Source of the DNA: Unio delphinus
Taxonomy: Eukaryota; Mollusca; Bivalvia; Unionida; Unionidae
Reading direction: 5' to 3'
Length of the DNA: 64,000 bases
NCBI GenBank assembly: GCA_029339505.1
Contig: JAQISU010000163.1
Location: forward strand, 5,847,501-5,911,500
Shown here: piece by piece, positions 1 to 12,491 of the stretch
How positions within the stretch are numbered: the first letter of the stretch is position 1
Layout: every line of letters starts with the position of its first letter
Translations under genes and position numbers: made by a program
The notes under the pieces: model-generated
Told to the model about the DNA's origin: nothing
What the model saw: the letters and a program-made list of their open reading frames with translations, nothing else
Database searches by the model: none

Positions 1-1151
1 GAAAAATAAGGTAATAAACTTTATTCTTGTTTGTTAACATAATAATTCATTTACGTTAAAATATTAATGCTTTACCTGAAAGTTGATAAACCATCTGTTT
101 GTGGTACAATTTAATCTTTTACAGAAGAAATTTTTTAAAATAAATTTCATAAATCAATTTTGGTTAGAATTAGTCTAATGTAATTAGAAAATTCTGTAAA
201 TAATCTAAACATTTTTATGATATATGGGTTAGATACAAGTTTGCTATATTTACATTTTCATCTGTAGCAAAATGATTTGTTACATGTAATTGAATGCAGT
301 TTTTATTTGGACTTTTGAGAATTAAAAATAATATAAAATGACATTGTCAGTGAAATGTTTTCATTTTCTTGTCAGATACCAAAGGTCATTCAACAAAAAA
401 GGGAGAGATGGTCTGCAAACCCAAAGAAAGCTGATATTGAAAATGAGGTTAGATGATAAGAGTTGGAATGAACCAGCCAGTTGTTTTGGTCATAAATGAT
501 CATAGGTGAATATCTGATGTACTTGCTCCAATACCACCACCACCTACAAACAGATTGTTACAAAACAGAAATCTCATTTTAAGTTAAAATGATTTAGGCC
601 TTTTAGTCAGGTAACACCTATTGATATCAAATTGTTATGGGGAGACTATACTAGTGATTGTATGATAACAAATGATCCCTACCACGGACCCATATAGACT
701 TTGACTTTCTTGAAGTGTCTACTATGAGCCAAAGTCCAGCATCTGTTTGATTTCCAAGATTCAGTTTATCTTCAGACCACTGTTGATTATGTTCTTAATG
801 TTTTTAAAAAAACATGCATTTGAACCACAAGATGTAGGACCTTTTCAAACTTTTCATACCCATTGCATTTATACTTGTCTTATATGTATGTTTAGATTGA
901 AGTAAATGCAGTGTATTTTGGCCATATGATGTATTAAAAAAAAGAACAGCAGAAACTATTCATTGTAATTCATTTAATCTTATAGGAATAACAAGATTAA
1001 AATCGTGTAATTGCAAGTCGGTATTATTGCATAATAAAGTACCTTTTAATAATTTTATTTTCTACATGTTTTGTGTAAAATTGCAGTCAGAAAGATTTCT
1101 AGGATACTTTGAAGAAGAAAAAATGTACATTGGAGCAAATGACTTCAATCC
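1..1151. other. AT-rich non-coding stretch
   Basis: I see no gene, RNA or transposon signature here. The same holds for 1220-1610 after the short microsatellite. The DNA is AT-rich, with stops in all frames and no convincing splice-flanked exon. Confidence 0.6.
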
Positions 1152-1219
1152 ATGTATGTATGTATGTATGTATGTATGTATGTATGTATGTATGTATGTA
1201 TGTATGTATGTATGTATGT
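1152..1219. repeat. (TATG)n microsatellite
   Basis: About 17 uninterrupted copies of a 4-bp TATG unit. The open frames across it encode only repetitive peptides and are not genes. Confidence 0.95.
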
Positions 1220-1610
1220 TCATGAAAATGAATTAAATCAGAAAACAGCATTGAGCTTAACAACATTGTTTTGAATTCCACAGCATAGTATTGTCCCATA
1301 TTTCTTATTTCATTATTAAATATTTAGGCTAAATTTTCTAACACAAAATAATTAGACTTTGTTTTAATTAAATTATATATTTTCCTGAATTTATTTGCCC
1401 AATTTTTTAAGAATACAATGTAATGAAGTGGTTTATCACAGGTGCAGCGATGTCTGCTATTACCGGTTCACAGTTTCAAACTAATTTTATAAAGAAAAAA
1501 ATGCTGTTAACTTCTGTTTTTTTTTTGTTATAAAAAAAGAAATCAATTAAAAATGATACTGATTATATTTGTTAACAACAAATTACTATTTACATACTGG
1601 TGTTGACCGT

Positions 1611-1898
1611 TCCAGTGGCCTAGTGGTAGGAGCATCCACCTCAGATGCAATAGGTTGTGGAGGCCTTGATCCCTGGCAAGGTCATACAAAAGACATAAAA
1701 ATGGTATTAACAGCTGCCTCGTTTGGTGCTCAGCATTAAGAGGTTAGTGTATGGACTGGTCGTCCTACTGTCAGGATAATGTAACTGGGTGGGATGTCGT
1801 GCTACATGTCTGTGGCATGATGCCTCAGTGCTAAATATCACTATAAACTGCCACACTGCAAACATCGTAGCAATATGACTGAAAAAGGTATCTTAAAA
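1611..1898 (+). mobile_element. tRNA-derived SINE, copy 1
   Basis: The head resembles a tRNA gene with a pol III A box (TGGCCTAGTGG at 1616) and a weaker B box (GGCCTTGATCCC at 1662). A conserved body follows, containing GCTCAGCATTAAGAGG and AACTGGGTGGGATGTC. The same body occurs reverse-complemented near 50.5-50.8 kb, which shows it is a dispersed family. The tail end is approximate. Confidence 0.75.
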
Positions 1899-2301
1899 AT
1901 CCAAATCACACACACTGTTACAATTTTGAAACAGAATTTGGTATATTTTCATCACTGTACAGTAGGCCCAATTTCATGAACTCAGCAGTGATATATTGCT
2001 GCAAACAGGGTTAAAGGTCAGTTAGCAATTAAAACACCCCTGTGAATGTGTAAGAGTTTGTTTGTCTGCATAGGCTAATTGGTATCAACATTGCATAAAT
2101 ACATGTAGCCTTGGATTACAACACTGCCAGAACTTAATGGGTACATCGAGGAAGGTATAAAGTACAACCAGTCATTTTACGTCTAAAAAATCAAGAGGTC
2201 AAAGTCTCCTCGCCTGGTAACATGACCCCTGCATTCCTGAATTTGATATGTATATCTGAGCCAGTTCTGCATTGTACTTAGTACATTATATATACTATTC
2301 A

Positions 2302-2408
<107 letters not shown>

Positions 2409-2409
2409 A

Positions 2410-3934
2410 ATGAGTACCTAGCTACCCTAATTTTAAAAGAAATGCAATAGGAAACATACATGGGGGTAGGCTTAATTTCAATATTTGTTTCTCTGCAGTA
2501 GTTTGTTTAGGTGATGTACTAAAGTTTGGCATTGAGTAATTGGTAATCACTTGAGTCAAAAGCATAGAAACCAAGCACAGGATACTAAAACATCAATGTA
2601 ATTTCTATAGAACTGTCTAATATTTTGGAATAGGATGTCTGTAATCATTTATAGTAATGGTACACTAGTTTCTCATATAAAAGTCTCTGGGAGACAAAGA
2701 AAAAGGAAGAATGGAGGCAGAAGTGTGATGGACTGAATGGAATTGGACTACCAGTCCAGAGAAAGATCATACAGACGAGTAGGAACACAGGACAAGAGGA
2801 AAATCTATTACACTAAGTCAGATGATAAAATAGGTCAAAACTTGGTCGAGTTAAAGACGAGTGATAGGGTTTTAATTTGAATTTCATTTGAGAGATGACT
2901 GTTATTTAATGAGATTAAATTGTTGTTTATTTGACTTTCACATTTTGTGTATTCATTAATTTAACTGTTGGCACCACTGACTGGGGGCTCTGAGCATTGC
3001 ATCTATCACTACTTCAATTCCTCACAAAAACATGCCAAGGGGGTCTTTTGTAATAATTTAAATAATATTGGGAGCACCCCACCCAACCTAAATAACATGG
3101 AAAACCTCTATATATGCCATAATTATTCTTAGATGATATCCTTCAGTTTTTTATGCCTGACTGTACATGTACTCTTGAATTAAAGTTATACCTGTACGTG
3201 CACATTTGTACTTATATAAGTTTTGTACATTTCATAATATATAATAGTTAGTTTTACAGTGTATGCAGTTGTGTACATTCATCTGGGTATTCATATAAAG
3301 GGTATAATTATTTCTATGGTAAATGAACACATTTTAAAAAACTGAAAATTTGATGCTTTTAAATGGTGTCGAGTATATTTGATTTAGTTGTAATAAGATG
3401 GCTGATGATCCACATATGTGATATAAGCATTCAAGGTTGCTTTAGATGAACTAGTATTTTAGTCTTAAAAACCTTATTCTGTTTCCAAAGCCATTTTGTA
3501 TTACATGATATTGTAATTAATGAGCAGTGTCTGGATAGAATAGTATCCTAGTGTTTGTTGTTCTGTTGATATTTGCAAACCAATCTGTATTCATGAAACA
3601 CTCCAATAAGTTTTGCTTTCTCAACTCAATATGAATATGCGTTATTTATCATTTAACTTAATGTGTTACTGTATGTGCACGATTAAAATCATGTTCACCA
3701 GTGTACTTTTGTTTTTTCTATTATTTGCATCCCAAGACAATGCAAGTCAACTTCAATTCATCCTATGTTTTTAATAAATAGTCTCCTCACAGTTGCTTTC
3801 AAAACATATACATATAATCATTCTTTAGTGGGTAGGTAGCTAAAAAAATGTTTAACAAAACTTGTTCATGCAAAATAAAAATTGCATACTACAAAAGAAA
3901 TGTTTTATACAACAGAAAATCAACATAAATTATA
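2410..3934. other. Gene-poor stretch with a possible LINE remnant
   Basis: No complete gene is visible. The part at about 2690-2830 reads in broken frames as a basic, tryptophan/arginine-rich peptide reminiscent of the C-terminal end of LINE RT proteins. That resemblance is weak. The rest is AT-rich without recognisable features. Confidence 0.35.
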
Positions 3935-4828
3935 TTATTCACACATCATATATTTGGATAGATCATCCAAGTCTTCCTTGTGTAAAGCCATGGTACTGGC
4001 CAAAATTATTTATCCATTATACCCCATACACAACAGCTTGGAATGACATGTCTGTTGCCAGTACTTAGGTATCCGTTAAGTCCATAAAATAAACTGCCTA
4101 TTAGCAGTATGCCTTTACCCCTGGTTGTAATCATTATCTTCTTCTGCTGCCAGGACATCTTGAATATACCTCTGTGCAACAAGGAGTACGACTTCATCTA
4201 AAACAACCAGGTCGAAGTCCTGCAGAAATTTTTTAAAAATTGTCAGTAAAAAAAATTCCAAATAAAATAAATCCATTAAATATTATGTGGGAAAATATTA
4301 ATTTTTGTGTTATGCAATGAAGCAAACGTGTAAATATACAAACAAATGCGCAAATCACATCGACTCTCTGATACGTGAACGTAATGTGGTAATGCAACCG
4401 CCCAAGAAGATCAACTTTATTCTGAGCCAAAGAAGCGACTTTAGCGAGACCTTTTAATAGCGGTTCTGATTACAATGATAAAAATTATCATATTTTTAGT
4501 TGGTTTATCTTACAACGTAACAGAATCACACAAACACGAGAAGTAAACACTTTCAAGAATGGCCCCTTAGGAACCCCTTATTGTCAGGATTTTCCATCAT
4601 ATTGACTTTTTTGCCTACTTCTTGTAATTTATCATATATATCGAGAAATCTATAAGCAATACATATATTGTGGGTGACTATAAAGAACTAAGGAGAAGGA
4701 AAGACGAAGGATAAGGCAATAATTACATCAAAAGAGAATCACAGGCTTACCTCGACTTCCATTATTTGTTGACGCGCGTCACTTGACACTGCGACTTCGG
4801 AGAATATCGGTAAATTCCGTTTCTGCAT
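3935..4828 (-). CDS. Small three-exon host gene (79 residues, predicted)
   Basis: Three short segments splice into one frame on the minus strand. Exon 1 is 4828-4751, starting at an ATG and ending in GAG before a GTAAGC donor, in phase 0. Exon 2 is 4219-4119, preceded by TTTCTGCAG and followed by GTAAAG, in phase 2. Exon 3 is 3995-3935, preceded by GGCCAG and ending in TAA. The product is 26 + 33 residues, one residue from the split codon, and 19 more. It begins MQKRNLPIFSEV, has a hydrophobic helix-like centre (DFDLVVLDEVVLLVAQRY) followed by an acidic patch, and ends KYMMCE. I do not recognise the family and propose no function. Support comes from matching splice phases, good splice sites and a well-behaved peptide. 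It could still be part of a larger gene or an alternative transcript. Confidence 0.55.
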
Positions 4829-5597
4829 AATTAATTAGCAATCCGTACAGAAAATCGTTATAATTTCATTGATTAAACTTACAGATGTACATTTTTTGAA
4901 ACTGAATTACCTGTAATTACTCATTATTTCTACTATACTTGTCATAATATCATGCATTTGCAAGAACAAAAAAGTCGAAAAACTTAGGCTGTATGCCTTT
5001 AATCATGGCCCGAGAACGTTAATTTATCGATTCTGCTATGGGCCGAGTAGTTTCGGAATTCTTTTGATTTGGTTAAAACTTAGACGATAAACGTGCATAC
5101 AAACAAAGAACAATAAAACTCAAATGCCTATGTGTAATGAAATCAATATCGAGAGACAAAGAATCTAGTAGTTATTAACATGCAGATAAATACAACAGGC
5201 TAATAAGAAGTGAAACCAGTTAACACGGATTCAAGGGCAGATTTATTCTGTGTTTGATTTGAGAACTACATCACACGATCAGTAAAATCCTGAAAGTTAC
5301 AGATCATTATTAACACATATTATTAATATTTGACAAATAATAACTAAATGGGGTTTTAAGAAAAGTAAAACATTATAAATGAAATTCTAATATTAAAAAT
5401 GATGTATTTGAGTATTTTTGAGTAAAAGGGTGCACCTAAAGAAAGAGACACTTCTTTTGTATATTTTCCTGAAAAGGAACTACAAGAAAATTTCAAAAGC
5501 ATATATATCAAGTCCAGAATGTGTTTTATGCTGTTGTTCAGGACACAGTCATAAATTTGCGAAAAAGAATCTTCAGGTAACAAAATTCAGTTGACGT
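4829..5597. other. Upstream intergenic stretch
   Basis: AT-rich DNA upstream of the small minus-strand gene. Its promoter should lie just above 4828, but no clear TATA or initiator could be assigned. Nothing else is recognised. Confidence 0.4.
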
Positions 5598-5720
5598 AAT
5601 CACTCAACCATACACGACATGTCCAAAATTCAATATGCGTAATCACTAAACCATACACATGTCCAAAATTTAATATACGTAATCACTAAACCATAAACGA
5701 CTACTCCAAAATTTAAATGA
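5598..5720. repeat. Short direct repeats, about 2.5 copies
   Basis: The phrases GTAATCACTAAACCATA and TGTCCAAAATTTAATA recur two to three times in tandem with small changes. The unit is about 45-50 bp. Confidence 0.7.
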
Positions 5721-5812
5721 AACGCATCATCTTCTCGCTTAATGAGTTTTTTATAGATATAACCGCCCACTAGGGGCATTTGTATATCTTTTATAGGTGC
5801 CATGTCGGCACC

Positions 5813-5935
5813 CATTTAGGTGGGAGGGGTTGTTAATCCCTCCCTTAAAGTGCTTAAATGCACTATAATTAAGGCGTTCCCCTGAATTACTAAAAAGTAA
5901 CTATCAGGGGAAATGAAAGCCTATATTGGGGGTGG
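5813..5935. repeat. Cluster of short hairpin-forming palindromes
   Basis: Three adjacent inverted repeats lie here: GGGAGGGG...CCCTCCC near 5822, AGTGC...GCACT near 5850, and CCCCTGA...TCAGGGG near 5880-5911. This could be the remnant of a small palindromic transposon end. No matching partner copy was seen in the window. Confidence 0.45.
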
Positions 5936-7022
5936 GTAGGAATAGTACCCACACACACCCACCCCTAGCATCCAATCGAGTTGTAAATAAGGTAGCGAGG
6001 GGAAATGTTTCCTCATTTCGCTAGTAATTTTGGTGAGCGGAATCGGCAAAGGTGGAAAGGGTCCAGGTCCAGGAGGCGCGGGCGACACAGCAGCACACAC
6101 AGGCCACGCAAAGAGACAGACAGCAAGGCCACGAACGCAGCATACACCTGAAACGAAAGAGCCCTACTTATTTCAAATTTAGTCCAGTTTTACTAATGGA
6201 CAGACCTAAATTCCAATAATGTGTTAGCCACCTGTGCAATTATTCAAATATTAAAGTTGAAGAATTGTTATTTAACATCCTATTGTTCTAAAAATCTAGT
6301 ACATAAGTGTACATAAATTAAGTCCCTATCAATTTAGAAAATTAAAATGTCTAAACGACATATAGTAGTGTAGTCAATGGTAGTTTGTTTTTAGTTATGA
6401 ATTTTGCTGGAGGTACCAAAAATAAGTCATATTAGCTTTTTAGGGCCACGGAATAGTTATTCAAAGAGGGGTACTCGTAACCAAATGAGTCCCCTATTAT
6501 TCCGGCAAGTGAAATGGCAATGTGAAGTCACATCTTGCTCCGCAGGCACTTCTTCGGGTGTAGTAGGTGGTGGTCACAGAGTTTCGCATGTGACCTCCTA
6601 TCCCTGCCATTGTTGTATCTTCTAGTTTGCTGTCCTCTTGGTTGTGGAAACGTTTTCGACTTCGCATGGGTCCCCTCCACGTGCTTTGGCAGCCATCTTG
6701 GTTTTCCATGTAAAGGCATTTCTAGGTCAGCAAGTATCGATTATACAGCATTATATCTTCTAGTGGCTGGATATTTGAAGACTAATTGGTAGTGGAGCTT
6801 TACTCTACACTACCGCTTCTACTACTCATATGGGTGTTTCTCTGTTATCACTCCTAATTGGTAGCTTTATCCATGCTATTATGCGTTCACGCATTTACAC
6901 CAGGTAGTCCTGCCGTCCCGGTCCTGCCTGCTCCGTGTTCACCGCCTGAATCATGTGTGGATGAATGTGAATGACGCATCATCTTGTGGTAACCAGGTCT
7001 TTATATACTTGCAAGTGATAGT
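5936..7022. other. Unassigned stretch left of element 1
   Basis: Several overlapping 60-85 codon frames occur at 6400-6800 on both strands, but none resembles a known protein or has clear splice context. A GC-richer patch at about 6030-6150 has no family match I trust. Confidence 0.4.
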
Positions 7023-8167
7023 AGTAATATGGGGCGATATGGGGACAATGGAAAATCCAGTCAAAAACAGCTTGGGATACTATGGGGACAAGATTTATGG
7101 GGACAATGGAAAATCCAGTCAAAAACAGTTTGGGGCGCTATGGGGACAAAAGGTTATGGGGCACTATAGGGACAAAGGGAATTTAACATGGTGGGCCTGT
7201 ATAGGGACAAGGGAAATTAAACATGGTGGGCCTGTATAGGGGACAAGGGAAATTGAACAATGGGAATATTATTTGTATATTGGACTGTCTAGCTACAAGG
7301 GGAAAATGGAGGCAAAGAAAGCTAATATCTTTTCGAGATATATGAGTGGCCCTAAAAACAAACCACACAATATCCTATCAAAACAGAAGGGAAGGAAAAT
7401 AAAATCACACAATCTCCTATACACACAGAAGGAAAGGAAAACAAAACAAGGATAATTAAGAACACCATACATTCTATGTGAAATATGTTCATTTTTATTC
7501 ATTCATCAATTTAGTAAAATGGTAGTGTGATATTTATTGTCGACTGACTTCTTAACATATCTCAAATTTAAGGAATGTCCTGTGTTTCTCAGCACACGCT
7601 ACAAACAATGTGGCCAAGTTGCAACAAAGTCGAATGGGAAAAAGAAGCAGCAGCAAAATATGCTTTGTTCTATCGACAGTCTAAGATGTGTGTTTTGATT
7701 TGAAATTCAAAGTTAACCATAGGCAGGGTCATAAAGTACAATGTCACTCGCGTCAATCATTGTTACATTGTTAAAATTCTTCCGAACGTGTGTTTTGGTT
7801 CTGGGTTTTTTATTTCAAAGTTAGCCATACGCAGGGTTATACAGTGCAAGATCACTCGCGTCATTCTTGAAATAGTTTTGTATTTGTTTCCTTTCTAAAA
7901 AACGGTAGATCTCATGCTTAAAAAAATTCCGTGACACATTGCAGTGCCAAAAATAAAGATAAAGCTCTGATAACTGAATTGTACAAGTTTGTCAACTCAA
8001 GATTTTATTTCATCCAACGATTTACTGATTGACTATTTGTAAGGGTGTAGCGTTTGAAAAACAAATTGCATGACAAACGAAAATTATGGTGCCTACTGAT
8101 TAAAATTTTGGAGAGATATCTTCAAACGGGAACATCTACCATTAGGATTTCAATCAAACGTATTACG

Positions 8168-8228
<61 letters not shown>

Positions 8229-9500
8229 ACGTTATACCTACTTTTGAAAAGAATCAGGACACTTACGCTTGTTTTTGTGGTATATTTTCCCTTAGAAAAA
8301 TTCAAAGAAACACACATCCCACTTAGAAAATCAATTCCATAGGAAAGGTCCACGATTTTAAAATATCACCAGAGTGAACCGATGACAAATACGACTAAAA
8401 TGTTCTCACAAAATAGTTAATCCAAATACCCTGTGATGTATTTGACTCTAAAATTGACATAATTTCCGTGGGATCGCCCAGGGTACGATTGTTCTTGTTT
8501 TAGTTTTACTTCTTTTTTTTTATATAAATAATCTAGCGGTGAAACACGACCTATCTCGAAACTAGGTGAAGAGCTACTGAAGTCAGTTCGAAGTGAACGC
8601 GGTAAGAAAATTAGTCTAGCCAATGAAATTGTTTATGATGAGTGATGCAATGTTTTGTACGAAGGTAGTATGGCAAAATAATAAATGCGCTCTCATGTTG
8701 TTCCCATTGCAGTGCAGACTGGAATGTGAACTTAAATTCCTCCGTTGTGTATTTGTAACATTTCTTTCGCAGTTTGAAACTGACACTTTATTTGTATCTC
8801 ACTTAAACATTTTGACGTACACACTCACATCGGTATTGTAAGGAGTGGTGCAGTATTAAGTGGCATGTTTTTTTTTTCTTCTTCTATTTCTTTTCTTTTC
8901 AAACTTGTGAATCTGGGATTTGTACGAATTAACGAAGCAAGTTCAGTGAACCTCAAGGATAAAAACCCAAGTTGTCTGTGTATTGATGTGAATATTTACA
9001 TCAAAAACAATATGACCAGCAAAACACAAAGATATACGGCAAGCATGATTAGAATGAACACAACAACACCTAACTGTAGTAACAAAGAGATGTTTTTCTT
9101 CACGTCCGCGTAACTTAGAGTTTCAATCCTCTTTCAAGACAAACTTGGCATCCTTTTGTGAACGTGAAATTAAAATATTGAAGAAACTTAAGCGCTTTGC
9201 TATAGACTAAAGTATAGATAATTTCAGCAACAAACTAAACAATATAAATACCGTTACAACAATAGAAAGCCCGAAATCGTCTATTGAAAAAGAAATGCGT
9301 TTAAGAAAAATAATTAAAGATTAACGATGGCTAAGCAATACAACCGAATTAAAGAAAGGCAATGACATTTGTATATAGGCCTTTCACTTTGATATTGTAT
9401 GCGGATGTAATCTGCCATGTATTAACAGCTTGAAAAAGGTATACGCAAAGAGAAACCTCAGTTCAGGGAAAATACACATATCAAAACAAACCACACAATT
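7023..9500 (+). repeat. Element 1 left terminal inverted repeat (~2.5 kb)
   Basis: It is the reverse complement of 18245-23165 once the LINE is removed. Matching landmarks include the G-rich tip, the block at 7310-7440, a GA microsatellite (8170-8226 against CT at 19579-19637) and GGTATACGCAAAGAG near the inner edge. Differences include a tandem duplication of about 60 bp near the tip (7040-7140) and a gap of about 80 bp near 9465 relative to the right arm. Open frames inside it (for example near 8417-8623 and 8865-9113) recur in the right arm only because the arms are copies. Confidence 0.9.
8170..8226. repeat. (GA)n microsatellite in left arm
   Basis: A 57-bp pure GA run. Its inverted partner at 19579-19637 is 59 bp, so it was present before or equalised between the arms. 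Confidence 0.95.
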
Positions 9501-10355
9501 TGCTATCCAATATCACACCATCTATCATCCACACACACACGGGGAAGCAGCCAAAATAAAACATACAATTTACTATCCACACACCGGTAAGCAGCCAAAC
9601 AAATCACATAATTTACTATCCAATATGACACCATCTACCATCCAAACACACGGAAAAGCAGCCAAACAAACCACATAATTTACTATCCAATGTCACACCA
9701 TCTACCATCCACACACACGGGGAAGCAGCCAAAATAAAACATACAATTTACTATCCAAACACGGGGAAGCAACCAAAATAAAACATACAATTTACTATCC
9801 ACACACGGGAAGCAGCCAAAATAAACATACAATTTACTATCCATACACCGGTAAGCAGCCAAATGAAACCACATAATTTACTATCCAATATCACACCATT
9901 TACCATCCACACACACGGAGAAGCAGCCAAACAAACCACATAATTTACTATCCAATATCACACCATCTACCATCTACACACACACGGGGAAGCAGACAAA
10001 GAAACCACAAAATCTACTATCCAATATCACACCATCTATCATCCACACACGGAAAGCAGTCAAAATAAAACACAATTTACTATCCACACACGGGAAGCAG
10101 ACACAATAATTATACAATTTACTATCCACACACCGGTAAGCAGACAAACAAACAACTTAATCTACTATCCAATATCACACCATCTACCATCCACACACAC
10201 GGGGGAAGCAGCCAAAATAAAACATACAATTTACTATCCACACACGGGTAAGCAGCCAAAACAAATCACATAATTTACTATCCAATATCACACCATCTAC
10301 CATCCACACACACACGGAGAAGCAGCCAAAGAAACCACATAATTTACTATCCAAT
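9500..10355. repeat. Minisatellite at the inner edge of the left arm
   Basis: About fifteen degenerate units of roughly 45-75 bp built from AATTTACTATCCA, ATCACACCATCTACCATC, CACACACGGGGAAGCAGCC and AAATAAAACATAC. One related unit lies at the inner end of the right arm (about 18200-18250), so the array probably expanded from terminal-repeat sequence. It replaces the distal part of the capsid-type gene that ends at about 10.4 kb. Confidence 0.85.
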
Positions 10356-11095
10356 ATCACAGTTCCCACTTTAGGCAACACTTCCACACGGCACACTTAT
10401 AACCTGGCTTCTTGAATAATGGTTTTGTATTCGTTGGCATGAGCCATCAAATGGAAAGCAGTACTGCTAGGATTCAGTCTCAAGCGAATATCCACACCGT
10501 TCAGCAAATACTTCTCTTGAAACCACATGTCCAAATGCAAACGATCGAACAGTTCTAAACTAGGTCCTTGCAGAATTTTCTTTCGACGCTCGTTAAAACC
10601 CACATTGTGAGGATTGTCATCTACGGTCAAGGCTGTGTCGTTAAACTTATATATCTGCGGTTTCAGGTTTCCATACCACGCAAGCATCTAAATGAATGTC
10701 CTTGGCTTCTTTTCCGTACGTCAAGAGATTTTCGAGGTACGCTCGGTAAGGGTAAGTATCCATGCTACTACTCACCAGATTTTATTCATGTACAAATCCA
10801 CATCGCTGAACAAGGAATGCATTAAATTGTTGAAGAGAGCTACTCGGGCATCTACTCCTAGAATGGAGTTGTCCTCTTTAATCACTTTCACTTTCAAATA
10901 CAAGTAACTGTTGTTTAGATCAATGTAATCTTCGGGTTGCCCTTTGATTTCAAACTCGATGGGAGCTGAATCCGTCAAAGAGGAGACGGGATAAAATTCG
11001 ACCCATTGGGCTTCTTGCATGGTCATCATCGTGGGTGGCATGGCAAAGATATCCAGTTCCGACTTGGAACAGGCACAAGATTCTTGGTGCATCAT
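10356..11095 (-). pseudogene. F54H12.2-like putative major capsid protein, truncated
   Basis: The family occurs in Maverick/Polinton-like elements of many invertebrates and is thought to be a capsid protein. From 11095 the N-terminal part reads QWVEFYPVSSLTDSAPIEFE, then an EDYIDLN block and an LFSDVDLYMN block, which are the family hallmarks. Frame changes follow near 10775 and 10690. A later block contains RLHLDMWFQEKYLLNGVDIR. A stop lies at 10397, and family-like residues continue a little beyond it to about 10356. There the minisatellite begins and the C-terminal half is missing. It follows the minor virion and penton-like genes in the same orientation. A capsid role is inferred from family context. 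This copy cannot encode an intact product. Confidence 0.8.
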
Positions 11096-11172
11096 TTTTT
11101 CTCAGTCTCTATGTTTTGCTTTTAATGATTAAAAATGTCTAAGTCTCGAGCGGTTCTTTTTACTTCGTTCCT

Positions 11173-11561
11173 CTAAACTTTAGAGGTACGGAGACTTTTG
11201 AAAGGGTGTCGTCGTCGTCGCTTTCTACCTTGTCGTTGCTGTGTCCTCAGGGAAGCAGGAATGCCAGACTCGGTACCATTCAGGGCATTTATAGGACTCT
11301 CTCGTCGACCCAAAATCTCTTTACCCGTTTGAAGCAAGACATTTTTGCCTGCTCTCAAAAAAGCTTATTTGGGGTTTTGTTTTGCAATGAGAACATTCAA
11401 AAAAAATTTTGCCGTGAGTCAATGCGGCATCTTTTAAGGCGTGCAATCCTCGTGTCACCATCGGTTTCAAAAACAGGAACCACGGAACGAAAGGCTGATT
11501 TAAACATATCTCCTAAACCATGTCCTCGTTGTCGAGTGACTCCTTGGTACACAGGATACAT
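11173..11561 (-). pseudogene. Minor virion protein of the MYPVYQG type, frameshifted
   Basis: The ATG at 11561 opens with MYPVYQG...QRGHGLGDMF and a short amphipathic stretch. This start is shared by a small protein found between the penton-like and F54H12.2-like genes in related elements. At least two frame changes follow. The last segment (11358-11173) carries AGKNVLLQTGKEIL and a basic tail, GRKRRRRH, typical of a nuclear or DNA-binding virion protein. Its function is unproven; a minor capsid or core role is inferred from position and basic tail. It lies 8 bp below the penton-like stop. Confidence 0.7.
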
Positions 11562-11568
11562 CACTTTT

Positions 11569-12491
11569 TCAGTTGTTCGAGAACCGTTTTTGAAAATGGA
11601 GTTTCACTGTGACTTTCCCTTTGGTAAATGGAATATTTTGTCCTAGTTCTCCTTTTATAGTAATGTTGACACTGTCGAAATACGACTTACTGACGGGTAA
11701 ATAATGAGGATGTACAAATTCGCGGTGAACTTGATAGGTATTTCCACCTTCCTCGTCAGCGATCATGGCAGAATCCACTTTGAAAGGAATGACACGCAGT
11801 AACGGTACAGAGGCGTGTCCCACGACGTTGTACTCCACCACATCGGAGTACACAAACATCAAGTTGAGTCCTTGGTTCATTTCTACAGGGAATCGAAAAT
11901 ATTTCGCAAAATCCGAGTTACTGGTTATGGCTGGTATTTCTTTTTTCTTGACCAACCTGAAGTCTCCACCCAAAATATCATACAATTCAGGACAAAAGGT
12001 AATGACCATTATTTTATCCTCTGAAAATTTGATCATTAGTCTACGAGCCACTTTATGGTACTCAAAGGTAACACTTTTTTTGCTTTCTCCTTGGCTTTAC
12101 CAAACAAAGTATTGAACCTGGTTACAATCGTATTCACTAAATGTTGACCACTAAAATAATAACCTGCAGGAATGGTTAACAGATAAGTGGACCGTTTAGT
12201 TTTGGGGTCTTGTGTTTTCATCGGGTCACTGACAGTGATGCGTTCGTCTAAGATTTGTTGCAATTGCTCGTCATACACTTCTATTGAAAAACTGTTTTGA
12301 TTTTCCACGATGTTTTTGATTTGTGTCTGGTGTATCATTTTCACTAAAGCCACTTCCCAATGAGCATCTTGATCCAAATGAATGGTTTGAGGTAATTTAG
12401 CCGTGTAACAGCATTACGTGTTGTTAGGAAACACCTCCATGGAACTGTCACTGGGTAACGTTAAGTAAAATTGGTTAATAGTGTTGTTCAT
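11569..12491 (-). pseudogene. Penton-like structural protein, broken
   Basis: The probable start is the ATG at 12491 (MNNTINQFYLTLPSD). An in-frame TAA follows about 25 codons later. The frame then continues through HWEVALVKM, a family signature, and a LTIPAGYYFSGQHL block to about 12036. A frameshift within 12036-12051 leads into the rest, with LNLMFVYSDVVE, VPLLRVIPF and the closing FTKGKVTVKLHFQKRF. The order and motifs match the penton or vertex-type protein that accompanies capsid genes in Maverick-like elements. Its start overlaps the end of the membrane-protein gene. One stop and one frameshift make it a pseudogene. Confidence 0.75.

Noticed and set aside
1027..1299. Open frames over the TATG repeat on both strands
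   Set aside because: They consist mainly of translated microsatellite (MYVC and HTYI repeats) with no coding flanks.
6030..6150. Possible histone H2A-like start (GGCAAAGGTGGAAAGG)
   Set aside because: Only about 16 bases resemble an H2A start. The following codons do not continue the histone in any frame.
6404..6792. Several overlapping 60-85 codon frames
   Set aside because: No family resemblance, all overlap each other on both strands, and no splice sites support them.
7010..7023. Target-site duplication for element 1
   Set aside because: The left flank (GTGATAGT) and right flank (ATTTACGACT) share no convincing 6-bp repeat.
8417..9113. Frames conserved between the two arms of element 1
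   Set aside because: The match at 18689-18895 and 19183-19389 follows from the inverted repeat itself. Both reading frames occur on mirrored strands without family similarity.
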